Shown here: positions 6,913-15,388 of the stretch, one piece after another | How the letters are laid out: each line of letters opens with the position of its first letter | Position numbering within the stretch: the first letter of the stretch is position 1 | Assembly (NCBI GenBank): GCA_017428085.1 | Contig: JAFRRP010000061.1 | Span: forward strand, 1-32,431 | Direction: 5' to 3' | Origin: Clostridia bacterium | Lineage (GTDB): Bacteria > Bacillota > Clostridia > Oscillospirales > Acutalibacteraceae | DNA: 32,431 nt | The notes under the pieces: model-generated | What the model was told of the DNA's origin: nothing | What the model saw: only the letters and a program-made list of their open reading frames with translations | Databases searched by the model: none | Position numbers and translations under genes: made by a program

Positions 6913-9363
6913 TCATGACTTTTTCTTTCGTTTAACCAAATAACAAATCAGCAGGGCAGACGTATCCGCGATGACCAAAAACGCCAACCAGCTGAACCCG
7001 ACGCAGATGGCGTAGGCCGGTTTGCTTCCGTTGAGAATAACGTTGTTCATGATAAAAATAACGATATGATAAACGCCGATGGCGATGACCGCGCCGATGC
7101 CGCAGGAGATCGCCGGCTTCTTGGCGGGCAATTTTTCAAAACCGCCCATGGCCCAGGCCGCATATACCGCGTAAAGGCTGACGATCAGTCCCATCACGGC
7201 TGTCAGCGCGAAATACAGTCCCACGTTTTCCCACTTGCGGAACACGTCGCGGGCAATCACGCCCAGCGGTATAAGGGCGACGGCCATGACCGGCAGCAGT
7301 ACCGTGAGTTTGTGTTTTTTGAAGCAGACGAGCGCCGCCAGCGCGCTGAACAGCACCGCGGCAGTGACCAAGCAAAGGCATATCGCGTACCATACGCCGC
7401 TGATTTGGCTCCATTCGTTCGGGTTCAGCAGGGAAGTCCGTTTTACTTCGTTCAGCGTTTTGCCTTCGTTGTAGCGGGTCACGCCCTGCGCGTCGAGTTT
7501 TTCCCACAGCGCCGCATTTGCCCTGATCCAGCCCAAAACGTTGATCCCCCGGCGGTATGCGCCGACTTCCGCGCACGCTTTATAGTATTCCCAACTCGTG
7601 CGGGAACGGTCGATGCGGGCGGCGGCTTCGGTATTTCCGGCGGCGTTCGCCTTTTCGTATGCCGCGTCCCACAGGGCGTCCATCGCTTTTGCGTCCTTGG
7701 AGGTAACGCCGTGCAGGGAGGTCGCCATGTTCTGCCCGATCGCAAGGTGGCCTTCCGCGTTCCCCGCGTGGGCGGTGATATAATCCAGAAATTCGCCGAT
7801 CTCCGCCGCGCCCTCGCCGTAATACGCGGCAAGGAAGCCGTCGCGCAGGCCGACGGGGTCCGCCTCGTCCGGGTTTTGCAAAAAGCGGGCCAGCAGATAC
7901 GCCCGCAGATCCGCGAACTCGGTGTTGCATTCGCCCGCGTAGTAAGCGCCTTCCTCGTAGACGCCCACGACGCTGTTCCGTACGAAGGCCTGAATGTTTT
8001 TCTGCAGTACGCCGAAATTCGGGAAGAGTCCCAGCGTCGCGCTGTAGTTGGTGGTATAGTCCCAGATGTACAGGCGGTCCGAAAGGGCGGCCCAGTCCCG
8101 CAGGTCCTGCATAAAGGCGGCGTTCTCCTCGCAGGCGGGGTCGTCCAGCGCATGGGCAAAGCAGCACTCGATGGAGCACAGCCGCACGCATACGTTGTCT
8201 TTGGGGGTGATCCCCACCGGCGCATGACGGGTATACTGATAGGCGAAGGTGTCCACCACCACGTCCGGGTGATCCGATGCCGCCACGGCGTCCGCGATCT
8301 GGTTCACGAACCACAGCATCAGGCCGCTCTGGCCGCCGTAGCGCTCGGCGATGGCGGCGCAGTTTTCACAGGTGCAGTAGTTCTGGTTGTCGTCCTGCGT
8401 CACGGAGATGATATTCAGAGGGGCCGTCTCGTCGTAACCCTCGTCGATCAGCCGCAGCACGTCCTCGATGGCGCGGTTCACCACGTTGGGGTTGGAAAGG
8501 CACAGCTGGTCCGCGATGCGTTTGCCGTCTTCCTGCAGCGCGAAATACTCCGGGTGCGATTCCAGCAGCTCGTTTTCGGGCACGATGGCGGTGGTAAGGG
8601 AATGGCAGAAGGTGATATAATTCACTTTGCCGCCCATCTCCGCCGGGATGGGGCTGTAGATGCCGTTCAGCCCGTTGGCCACGGCGAAATCCGGGTCGTG
8701 GGGGCTGATCCAGTCCGTATCCGCGTATTCCAGCGCGGGGACGTAAGTCTTTTCGTAGCCCGCGGGCACGGCGATCCGATCCACTTGACCGACGGTCTTC
8801 ACGTCCGCGGAATACAGATTGACGCCGCAGAATTCCCGTAAAAAGGCGTACGCGCCGTTGAACAGGCCCCGCGCGTCGTCGGCGTCGATATACAGATTGC
8901 CGTCCGCCCCGAGCCTTACGGTATAGCTGCCGGTTTTGGCGTCGCCCCCGGTGACGGACAGCACGATGTACGCGCCGACGTCGTTATCTTTGCCGTTCTT
9001 CTCCAGATAATCGACCGTGCCGACGGCGAGGATCTCCGGCGTTTCGCCGGTGGCCTGCGCGAGATAATCCGCCAGCAGGTCCGCCGCGGCGGTCTCGCTT
9101 TCGTTCGCCCGGTCGGAGAGAAGAAGGCACAGGGATTTCCCGCTGCCGGCGGACCACAGCACCGCGTCTTCGGACGAGGTCCCCATGGTCGCTTCCGGCT
9201 CTGTCGCGGCGGGTTCTTCCGTTGGCGCGGCAGGCGGCGCAGTTTCCGTCGTTTCCTCCGCGGCGGGTTCTGTTGCGGCGGCAAGCGATGCGCCCGCCGG
9301 CAACATGGTGAGCAGCAGCAGGGCAAGAATCAGTACCCATGCCAGACGTTTTTTCAGTTTCAT
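6913..9363 (-). CDS. DUF4838 protein with C-terminal membrane domain
   Basis: An 816-residue exported protein. A signal sequence (8-28) is followed by a low-complexity Ala/Thr/Glu/Pro linker (about 29-60). The middle carries the DUF4838 hallmarks: SVTQDDNQNYCTCENCAA with a clustered-cysteine motif, FAYQYTRHAP, and YIWDYTTNY. DUF4838 is a glycoside-hydrolase-like TIM-barrel family found beside polysaccharide-degradation genes; its chemistry is not settled. After about residue 655 come five hydrophobic segments ending in LVKRKKKS, so the C-terminus is a polytopic membrane anchor. GGAGG lies seven bases before the ATG. The gene starts 21 bases after the metallophosphoesterase gene and is very likely co-transcribed with it. 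Together with the divergent sugar symporter this suggests a role in surface glycan use. The membrane domain is the unusual part. Confidence 0.85.
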   Translation of the reverse strand: MKLKKRLAWVLILALLLLTMLPAGASLAAATEPAAEETTETAPPAAPTEEPAATEPEATMGTSSEDAVLWSAGSGKSLCLLLSDRANESETAAADLLADYLAQATGETPEILAVGTVDYLEKNGKDNDVGAYIVLSVTGGDAKTGSYTVRLGADGNLYIDADDARGLFNGAYAFLREFCGVNLYSADVKTVGQVDRIAVPAGYEKTYVPALEYADTDWISPHDPDFAVANGLNGIYSPIPAEMGGKVNYITFCHSLTTAIVPENELLESHPEYFALQEDGKRIADQLCLSNPNVVNRAIEDVLRLIDEGYDETAPLNIISVTQDDNQNYCTCENCAAIAERYGGQSGLMLWFVNQIADAVAASDHPDVVVDTFAYQYTRHAPVGITPKDNVCVRLCSIECCFAHALDDPACEENAAFMQDLRDWAALSDRLYIWDYTTNYSATLGLFPNFGVLQKNIQAFVRNSVVGVYEEGAYYAGECNTEFADLRAYLLARFLQNPDEADPVGLRDGFLAAYYGEGAAEIGEFLDYITAHAGNAEGHLAIGQNMATSLHGVTSKDAKAMDALWDAAYEKANAAGNTEAAARIDRSRTSWEYYKACAEVGAYRRGINVLGWIRANAALWEKLDAQGVTRYNEGKTLNEVKRTSLLNPNEWSQISGVWYAICLCLVTAAVLFSALAALVCFKKHKLTVLLPVMAVALIPLGVIARDVFRKWENVGLYFALTAVMGLIVSLYAVYAAWAMGGFEKLPAKKPAISCGIGAVIAIGVYHIVIFIMNNVILNGSKPAYAICVGFSWLAFLVIADTSALLICYLVKRKKKS

Positions 9364-9384
9364 AAAACGGCCTCCGTTTCCCTG

Positions 9385-11082
9385 CTATGCCGCGTACGAT
9401 GCGGCAAACAGACGTTTCCAGAATGCAGCGAATAATCGAATGATTTTTATTAAAAAATGAATCGGAGCGGCGTCCGCCCTGCTTTCGCCGAAGGTCAGCG
9501 TCACGTTCAGGTCCGCAGGCGTGCTGTAATCGTCGATGAATCCTCCGGCAAGCGACTCCAGCAGCGCCAGCGCCATCCGTTCCGCCAATTGGCGCGTCCA
9601 CACGGCGGGCCGCAGTGTGGACAGGGCGGCGGCGCCCTCCGCTTTGATCCCCATTGCCGACGCCAGCGCGCGCAGGTCGCTTTCGTCCGCGGCGCTTGCC
9701 ATGGCGGTGAGGATCGCGCCCTCCAGGCACGTCAGCAGCAGCCGCGTGTCCGCCGCGTTGCCGGCGGCGTCCTCGTCCCCGTAAAAGAACCCGTACATCA
9801 GTTGGGCGGCCACCTCATACGGCTTTTGATGATCGGATCGCGGGACTTCAATATGATAGGGCGCAAGCGCCGCCTCGATGCTCGGGCCGTCGCCGGTATC
9901 GTAGATATCCTGTCCCACCGCCGCGCCGAGCCGCGCCGTGAGCTTTTCCGCCGCGCCGTACGCTTTGGTGCCCTCCTTGAGCTTGAACCACCGGGCCAGC
10001 CGGTTCACGGAGCCGATATTCCGGTTCAGCCATTTGCACACGCCGCTGACGAAGTATCCCTTCGCGTAGCCGGAAAAATCCTCCGCCAGCGCCGCCTTCT
10101 GCGCGTCGGTCAAAAAGTTCGGCAGCAGGGAAGCGTCAATGTTCGTAATAAACCGGCTTTCCACTTCCACGGCCTTCCACTCCACCGTCAGCATCCGGTA
10201 GGTGTTCGGGGAGGAGATCAGCGCGCCGGTCTGGATATCGTACAGCGTATTGCCGCGGTCGGAGACCGTGGAAGAGATATCATTGGCGTGGATGTGGCCG
10301 GTCAGCACCGTGTTGATCCCATGGTCGGCGAACCACGCGGCGTAATACTGCCAGTTGTCGATCATCGGCTGCAATTCGTAATGGGGCAGCAGGCTGTGGT
10401 GCATCATGGCGATCATCTGTCTGCCGTCTTTCCTTGCCTGTTCCGTCTGTTCCTTGATCCAGCGGAACACCGAACTGCCGATCCTGCCGTCGTCCTCGCC
10501 GTAGAGGCAGGAATCCACGGCCAGCAGGCGGTAGTTATGGTCCAGATCGACGGTATAGGAGGCGGAACCCTCGTGGCGGCACAGCGCTTCGTCGTAGCCG
10601 AAGTCGGCGTAGATCTCCCGGAATTCCTCCATGGAGATCCTGTCCTCGCTGCTTGCGGCGGCGCAGTCGTGGTTGCCGACGATCACGTAGATCGGCTTGC
10701 CGCTTTCGCGTTCCGCCCGGCGCAGGTATTCCGCGAACGCCAGATGCGAGGCCCGTTTGCCGCAGGTCAGGTCCCCGGCGATCAGCAGGCACGCCGCGTC
10801 GGAGGCGGCGAATTCCGCCAGCATTTCGGCAAGGATCGCCTCGGACTCATAATTCATCTGCCCCTGTGTGGAGGCGTAGCCGAAGGTGTCCGGGTCAAGC
10901 ATGTGCTCCGTATAGGTATCGGTCGGCTCTCCCAGATCCGCCGCGCACTGGAAATGCGTGTCCGCCGCCGTCATGAGCTTCAGCGGTCTGTCCGTTGCGC
11001 CCGCGGCAAGCGGCAAGGCCGCGGCGGCGACGCACGCCGCCAGCAGGCAGGCAAGTATCTTTCTGCATGATCTTCGCATCAT
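9385..11082 (-). CDS. Exported calcineurin-like metallophosphoesterase
   Basis: The N-terminus is a signal peptide (MMRRSCRKILACLLAACVAA...). All five metal-binding blocks of the calcineurin-like fold are present: A-A-D-T-H near residue 41, G-D-L-T, G-N-H-D, M-M-H-H-S and T-G-H-I-H. The remaining C-terminal half (about 250 residues) is mostly helical by composition and has no recognised domain. The protein probably hydrolyses phosphomonoesters or phosphodiesters outside the membrane; the substrate is unknown. The start at 11082 (ATG; another ATG follows directly at 11079) is preferred because AAGGGG lies 5-8 bases upstream; a TTG further upstream has no ribosome binding site. It is the first gene of a two-gene operon with the DUF4838 gene and is divergent from the MFS gene. 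Confidence 0.88.
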   Translation of the reverse strand: MMRRSCRKILACLLAACVAAAALPLAAGATDRPLKLMTAADTHFQCAADLGEPTDTYTEHMLDPDTFGYASTQGQMNYESEAILAEMLAEFAASDAACLLIAGDLTCGKRASHLAFAEYLRRAERESGKPIYVIVGNHDCAAASSEDRISMEEFREIYADFGYDEALCRHEGSASYTVDLDHNYRLLAVDSCLYGEDDGRIGSSVFRWIKEQTEQARKDGRQMIAMMHHSLLPHYELQPMIDNWQYYAAWFADHGINTVLTGHIHANDISSTVSDRGNTLYDIQTGALISSPNTYRMLTVEWKAVEVESRFITNIDASLLPNFLTDAQKAALAEDFSGYAKGYFVSGVCKWLNRNIGSVNRLARWFKLKEGTKAYGAAEKLTARLGAAVGQDIYDTGDGPSIEAALAPYHIEVPRSDHQKPYEVAAQLMYGFFYGDEDAAGNAADTRLLLTCLEGAILTAMASAADESDLRALASAMGIKAEGAAALSTLRPAVWTRQLAERMALALLESLAGGFIDDYSTPADLNVTLTFGESRADAAPIHFLIKIIRLFAAFWKRLFAASYAA

Positions 11083-11240
11083 CTCATCCCCTTGATCCGG
11101 AACGGTCAACAGCCGGAACGACGCCGCTGCCCCTGCGCCGGACCGCGGGACGTTTGCGGCGCCGGGAGGCGGCTGTTATCGATCGGCCGGTTCCTGTTTT
11201 GCTCGTCTATTTTGCCTTCCCCGAAAAATGGGTCGATTTT

Positions 11241-11269
11241 ATTTTACACGAAGAAAGCGGGATTTGCAA
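11241..11269 (-). promoter_or_regulatory. Promoter of the metallophosphoesterase-DUF4838 operon
   Basis: Minus-strand TTGCAA (11269-11264), 17-bp spacer, TAAAAT (11246-11241). It leaves a leader of about 150 bases before the start codon at 11082. Confidence 0.6.
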
Positions 11270-11317
11270 GTTTTTACGGCTGATTATAAGGAAAGATTAT
11301 CGTATTTTTGTTTTTGT

Positions 11318-11350
11318 CGGCCCCTGTTTCGCTCGGCAGGGGCCGTTTTT
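11318..11350 (+). terminator. Plus-strand terminator-like hairpin in a divergent gene gap
   Basis: CGGCCCCTG (11318-11326) pairs with CAGGGGCCG (11337-11345), followed by TTTTT. No plus-strand gene lies upstream, so it either blocks antisense or divergent transcription or ends a small RNA starting between about 11170 and 11310. Confidence 0.7.
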
Positions 11351-11373
11351 ACGATTAAATATCGACAATATGA

Positions 11374-11402
11374 TTGATTTTTTCCTTAGGTGTTGTTACA
11401 AT
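11374..11402 (+). promoter_or_regulatory. Promoter of the MFS symporter gene
   Basis: TTGATT (11374-11379), 17-bp spacer, TACAAT (11397-11402), 21 bases before the ATG. It lies just after the terminator hairpin. Confidence 0.7.
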
Positions 11403-11423
11403 TATGAACAGCGGGGTGTTGAT

Positions 11424-13616
11424 ATGAATGTGATAAAGAATTATCTCGGTAAAGGCGCAGGCATACTGAAGGACGTCAAAACCTACTGGAAAAAACCGCC
11501 GGAGGGCAAGTACATGACCTTCCGGGAGATCATGGCGTATTCCGTGGGCGGCTTCGGCGCGTATTCCGTCTTTACGATGGCACAGGCTTTGCTGCTGTCC
11601 ACCACCAACGTCATCATCGGCAACACCATCGGCATCCAGCCCATGCACATGTACGTGATGTATCTCATCTCCGTCATCACGAACATTCCGCTGACCATGG
11701 TGCGGGCCAACATGGTGGACAACGTCAAATACAAGGAGGGCAAATACCGGCCCTATCTGCTGCGTATGGGCATCCCCACCATCGCCATCTCCCTGCTGTT
11801 CGTTTTTACGCCCTACGGCAGGATAGGCTATCTCGGCAGCTGTATCCTGATTTTTATTTACAACTTCGGGCTGCAGTTCTTCTATAACTTCTTTTATGAC
11901 GCCTATGAGAACCTGATCCACGTGCTTTCGCCCAATTCGCAGGAAAGAACGAACGTCACGGCGATCAAAAGCGTGATCTACTCGCTTTCCCCCACGATCA
12001 CCAACTTCGTCACGCCGCTGATCGCCAACAAGGTGGCCGACGGCAATATGTACGACCTGAGAGTGTACCAGTGGCTCTACCCGTTTATCGCCGTCATCGG
12101 CGTGTCGCTGATCATTCTGGTCTACGCCCGGACGGAGGAAAAGATCGTCATCGCCAAAACGCACCCCATGAAGATCAAATTCATGGACGCGCTGCGGGAG
12201 GTGGCGAAGAACAAGTATTTCTGGATCATCTCGCTGGCCGGGTGGCTGGGCTTTTTAGAGACCTGCACCTACGTGGTGCTGCAATGGCTTTATAACTACG
12301 CGCACCTGTGTACGCCGGAGCAGTACGCCTTCGTCACGTTGATCCGGGGCACCGCGTACACCTGGGGAATGGTGCTCGCGCCGTTCGCGGTCAAAAAATG
12401 GGGCAAGAAAAAGGTGCTGATCGCCACCAACCTGGTCAACATCTTTTTCCTCGCCCTCGTCTACCCGATGATGGGCTCCATCTGGACCGTGCTGATCTGC
12501 ATGTATTTCAACTCCATCGCCGATTCGTTCATTCTGGTGCTCAACCCCGCCATTCAGGCGGATATCCGCGATTACCAGCACTATAAAAGCGGCGAACGGA
12601 TCGACGGCATGTTCGGGGCGGTGGCGATGATCGGCTCGTTCATCACCATGGCCACCAGCTCCGTGCTGCCGGCCGTTTATGAAAAATACGGCATCTTTTC
12701 CGGCAACGGCTACGAGAACATGTACGACGTGCTGTACGACGTGGACGTGCTGTATAAGCTGGTGGGCGTCCTCGTGATCCTGTCCGCCGTGGGCGCGGCG
12801 CTGAACCTGATCCCGTATTTCTTTTACGACCTGACGGAAACGAAGCAGAAGGCGATCATCAAGATATTGCAGATCCGCGCGATGTTCGAGGACTACGGCA
12901 ACGGCGTGCTGACCGACGGGGACATGCGCAGCGCGATGACGGTCATCCGGGACGCAAAGAAAGCCGTTGCCGACGGAACGGCGGACGTGGCGGCGCTGAA
13001 AAAACGAAAAGCGCCGAAACAGGAGATCCGCGCCGCCGTCAGGCGGAACGAGGACTGTGAGATCGCCAACGCCGTGCTGGGGGAGCTGGAGCGCTTTTCC
13101 ACCCCCGCGGGGCAGGATAAGCTGGCCCGCGCAAGGCGCGTCGCGGAGACCGGTATCGAAGGCGTAGAAAAGACGGACGCCGGCGTTCTCGCCGCCGCCA
13201 CAGCGCTTCCCTCCGACACCCATCAGGACCGCCTGATCCGGAAAGAAGCCATCGCGGACGCCCGGCTGGCGCTGCGCTGCAAAAAAGCCGCCGCGAAGTA
13301 TTATCCGGACGGCATAAGGGAATTCGACGAAGCACGGCTGACCGATCTGTACGAAACGGAAAAGTCCCTGCAGGAGCAAAAGGCGGCGCTGCTGAAGCAG
13401 AAGGCGGACAAACGGGAGATCGCCGACCTGTCCGCAAAGCTGCGCGAGGCCGCCGCGGCCATCAAGGCGCTGCAGGAGGAATATCAGCATTATCTGGAAA
13501 GCACGAAGGTGCTGCACGAAGCGAAGAAGTACGTCGCGCAGGCGGATAACTACGCCAGATTCGGCGAGCTGGACGACATGTATCAAAGCGCGAACGATAC
13601 GGCTGCAGAGGAATAA
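11424..13616 (+). CDS. MFS sugar:cation symporter (GPH type) with long cytoplasmic tail
   Basis: The frame is open far upstream, but the real start is the ATG at 11424, preceded by GGGGTG and a promoter; upstream codons are arginine-rich shadow sequence. Residues 1-475 have about twelve membrane segments and the look of the glycoside-pentoside-hexuronide:cation (MelB-like) branch: an N-terminal FREIMAYSVGGFGAYSV helix, NIPLTMVRANMVDNVKYKEGKYRPYLL with the D-x-x-x-Y-x-x-G-K-x-R/Y-P-type loop after helix 2, and a YEKYG/FSGNGY loop. Residues 475-730 form a charged, Ala/Lys/Glu-rich helical, probably coiled-coil, cytoplasmic tail with no recognised domain. Sugar uptake is inferred from the family and from the divergent DUF4838 operon. 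No clear terminator follows. Confidence 0.85.
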   Translation: MNVIKNYLGKGAGILKDVKTYWKKPPEGKYMTFREIMAYSVGGFGAYSVFTMAQALLLSTTNVIIGNTIGIQPMHMYVMYLISVITNIPLTMVRANMVDNVKYKEGKYRPYLLRMGIPTIAISLLFVFTPYGRIGYLGSCILIFIYNFGLQFFYNFFYDAYENLIHVLSPNSQERTNVTAIKSVIYSLSPTITNFVTPLIANKVADGNMYDLRVYQWLYPFIAVIGVSLIILVYARTEEKIVIAKTHPMKIKFMDALREVAKNKYFWIISLAGWLGFLETCTYVVLQWLYNYAHLCTPEQYAFVTLIRGTAYTWGMVLAPFAVKKWGKKKVLIATNLVNIFFLALVYPMMGSIWTVLICMYFNSIADSFILVLNPAIQADIRDYQHYKSGERIDGMFGAVAMIGSFITMATSSVLPAVYEKYGIFSGNGYENMYDVLYDVDVLYKLVGVLVILSAVGAALNLIPYFFYDLTETKQKAIIKILQIRAMFEDYGNGVLTDGDMRSAMTVIRDAKKAVADGTADVAALKKRKAPKQEIRAAVRRNEDCEIANAVLGELERFSTPAGQDKLARARRVAETGIEGVEKTDAGVLAAATALPSDTHQDRLIRKEAIADARLALRCKKAAAKYYPDGIREFDEARLTDLYETEKSLQEQKAALLKQKADKREIADLSAKLREAAAAIKALQEEYQHYLESTKVLHEAKKYVAQADNYARFGELDDMYQSANDTAAEE

Positions 13617-13652
13617 AGCAGGCTGTATCGGCGGAAAGGGGGACGCCCCGGT

Positions 13653-13802
13653 ATGGATCATCGTACGGATCGTAAGGCAAACCGTCGGAAACCGATCGGT
13701 ACGTTGCTCTTTCTCAAAGAACCTCTCAGCTTGCCGAACATCGTCGGCGCGATCATGATCATCGGTTCCGCCGTCGCCAGTACAATTAAAAGCGGGATAT
13801 GA
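13653..13802 (+). pseudogene. C-terminal remnant of an EamA/DMT-type transporter
   Basis: A 49-codon frame contains L-F-L-K-E-P-L-S-L-P-N-I-V-G-A-I-M-I-I-G and ends shortly after. This is the last helix and preceding loop of EamA (drug/metabolite transporter) proteins, normally about 290 residues. The first 17 residues, rich in Arg and Lys, do not fit the family. Nothing similar remains upstream, so most of the gene is gone. An ATG with AAAGGGGG upstream exists by chance or as a fusion. Confidence 0.5.
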
Positions 13803-13859
13803 TCTGGTAGAAGGGAAGTCGTTCCCTGAACGCTTCATCGGAAAAACGGAAAGACAGTA

Positions 13860-13888
13860 TTGTGTTTTCGGCGTGTTTTTGCTATCAT
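13860..13888 (+). promoter_or_regulatory. Promoter of the small secreted protein gene
   Basis: TTGTGT (13860-13865), 17-bp spacer, TATCAT (13883-13888), followed by the gene's start 22 bases later. Confidence 0.55.
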
Positions 13889-13910
13889 ATAACGGAAAGG
13901 ATGGTGCCCT

Positions 13911-14462
13911 GTGAAGAAAACACTTTTCAGATCCATATGCATTTTGCTCAGTCTGGTCCTTCTTTCGGCGGCGATCGCGCCGGTTGCCCGCCCGGTCGCT
14001 TCTGCGGCGGGGCAGGAAGAAGGGCCCGTTGCGGAGATCTATCTCTGCGTTTCCGGGATCTATTTCCCGTACTACTTCTTCGGCCACGCCTGGATCTGTA
14101 TTTCCAATATCAGCGGGGAGCCGTTCACGGTCGGCGCGGTGACTTTGGCGCCGGGGGGAATGATGAGCGTGGGGCTTCATTCCGACGCCGGCATGACCTA
14201 TAACCGGGAAATGAGCCGTTTCCGCGGCCGCACGGTGAGCGCCGTCCGGCAGCAGATCAACGCGGAACAGCTGCAAAACGCGGCGCGTGAGATCACTTCC
14301 TCCAATTGGGACCACTATCTGCTGTTCACGCACAACTGCACGCATTTTGCCGCGGCAGTATGGAAGGCCGCGACCGGCGTCCGCTTCAATACGGCCGTAT
14401 TTCCGTTTATCCTGAAATCGCAATTGCCGGCGGATCAGACGGTGTCTCTGTATATCGGATGA
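13911..14462 (+). CDS. Small secreted protein, candidate permuted papain-fold hydrolase
   Basis: A 183-residue protein with a clear signal peptide (MKKTLFRSICILLSLVLLSA...). The start is GTG; GGAAAGGA lies about ten bases upstream, and the nearby ATG at 13901 is in another frame. Two motifs stand out: F-F-G-H-A-W-I-C-I-S-N around His59 and F-T-H-N-C-T-H-F-A around Cys143. A histidine block before a cysteine block, with G-H-A/S-W-I and N-C-T-x-F-A, is the order seen in permuted NlpC/P60-like (papain-fold) proteins. A cell-wall or lipid amidase/peptidase role is therefore possible but not shown. The gene is monocistronic, flanked by its own promoter and terminator, and is followed by a two-component system that could regulate it. 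Confidence 0.6.
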   Translation: MKKTLFRSICILLSLVLLSAAIAPVARPVASAAGQEEGPVAEIYLCVSGIYFPYYFFGHAWICISNISGEPFTVGAVTLAPGGMMSVGLHSDAGMTYNREMSRFRGRTVSAVRQQINAEQLQNAAREITSSNWDHYLLFTHNCTHFAAAVWKAATGVRFNTAVFPFILKSQLPADQTVSLYIG

Positions 14463-14526
14463 AAATCCGCGGCGCGCCCCGAAAGGCGGCCCGGTATCAT
14501 TACGCGTTTTGGTAACGTAAGCAGGA

Positions 14527-14556
14527 AACAGCCCTCCGGAAGGAGGACTGTTTTTT
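14527..14556 (+). terminator. Terminator of the small secreted protein gene
   Basis: CAGCCCTCC pairs with GGAGGACTG (14529-14537 with 14542-14550, one C-A mismatch) around GGAA, followed by six T. Confidence 0.85.
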
Positions 14557-14597
14557 CGCTTTTTATTCCCCGCAGAAAGCCGTCTGTTCTTTTTTTG

Positions 14598-14626
14598 TTG
14601 CAAAAAACGGGACGATTTGATATGAT
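14598..14626 (+). promoter_or_regulatory. Promoter of the two-component operon
   Basis: TTGCAA (14598-14603), 17-bp spacer, TATGAT (14621-14626), 49 bases before the response-regulator ATG. Confidence 0.7.
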
Positions 14627-14675
14627 GAGGACAGAAAGCAAGCCGGAACCGCTGTGAACGACCAGGAGGCCCGAT

Positions 14676-15374
14676 ATGCAGATTGCCATTTGCGACGATG
14701 AAGTACGGGAGATCAATAAGCTGTATTCGCTTATCGAAGACTACGCGCTGAAAAAGGATTACCATATCCGATGCAGCCGGTTTTCGACAGGGCGGGAGCT
14801 GCTGAAGCAGGATCGTTTCGATCTGTATTTCCTGGATTATATGATGGATGAAATGAACGGCGTGGAGCTGGCGCAGGCGCTGAAGGAGAAGTTCCAAAGC
14901 GGCGTCACGATCTGCTACCTGACGAATTACGAATCCGCGGCGTTGGAGGTCATCAACCGGCGGATCTACGCGGACGGCTTTCTGAAAAAGCCGGTGGCCC
15001 CGGCGATGCTGTATGAGAAGCTGGAACAGTTCTACCGGGCGTCCTTTGCGGACCGGCTGGAGCTGAAAAAGGGAAAAGCGTTCCGGACGGTCTATACCAA
15101 AGAGATCCTTTATATCGAAGCCGACCGCAAGCGTTCCCTGCTGCATTTCGCGGATCATACCGAGGCCTACAATTATCTGCTGTCCGATCTGGAAAACAAT
15201 GTGCTGCCCGGCGAGGTATTTTTCCGTATCCACCGTTCCTTTGTTGTGAACATGCAGCACGTCGTATCCTACGACGGAAAAGGCGTTACCCTGACGGACG
15301 GGACCGTTCTGCCGCTGAAAGCGCGGAATTTCCGTGACGTCTACCGGAACTATCTGTTCCGGTCTGGCAACTGA
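14676..15374 (+). CDS. LytTR-family response regulator
   Basis: A 232-residue regulator. The receiver domain (1-115) has the acidic pair D7-D8, phosphoacceptor Asp54 (F-L-D-Y-M), Thr83 and Lys105 (L-K-K-P). The LytTR DNA-binding domain (about 130-228) starts with GKAFRTVYTKEILYIEA and has the typical F-F-R-I-H-R-S-F-V-V-N segment. Such AgrA/VirR-like regulators bind paired direct repeats upstream of secreted or surface genes. AGGAGG precedes the ATG by six bases. The kinase gene begins 14 bases after the stop, so the two form an operon. No AgrB/AgrD peptide-processing genes are nearby, so the signal is unknown. Confidence 0.95.
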   Translation: MQIAICDDEVREINKLYSLIEDYALKKDYHIRCSRFSTGRELLKQDRFDLYFLDYMMDEMNGVELAQALKEKFQSGVTICYLTNYESAALEVINRRIYADGFLKKPVAPAMLYEKLEQFYRASFADRLELKKGKAFRTVYTKEILYIEADRKRSLLHFADHTEAYNYLLSDLENNVLPGEVFFRIHRSFVVNMQHVVSYDGKGVTLTDGTVLPLKARNFRDVYRNYLFRSGN

Positions 15375-15388
15375 CCGGAGGTGAGACC

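Noticed and set aside
7066..8841. Very long plus-strand open frame opposite the DUF4838 gene
   Set aside because: It is the antisense shadow of a GC-rich gene: composition is His/Val/Gly/Arg-biased, there is no family resemblance and no ribosome binding site.
10995..11423. N-terminal extension of the symporter
   Set aside because: The codons encode Arg/Pro-rich shadow sequence crossing the terminator and the promoter; the ATG at 11424 fits the family start.
12255..15260. 1001-codon minus-strand open frame
   Set aside because: It runs antisense through the symporter, the small secreted protein and the regulator genes, all of which have clear domains, and its product is an Arg/His/Gln-rich shadow.
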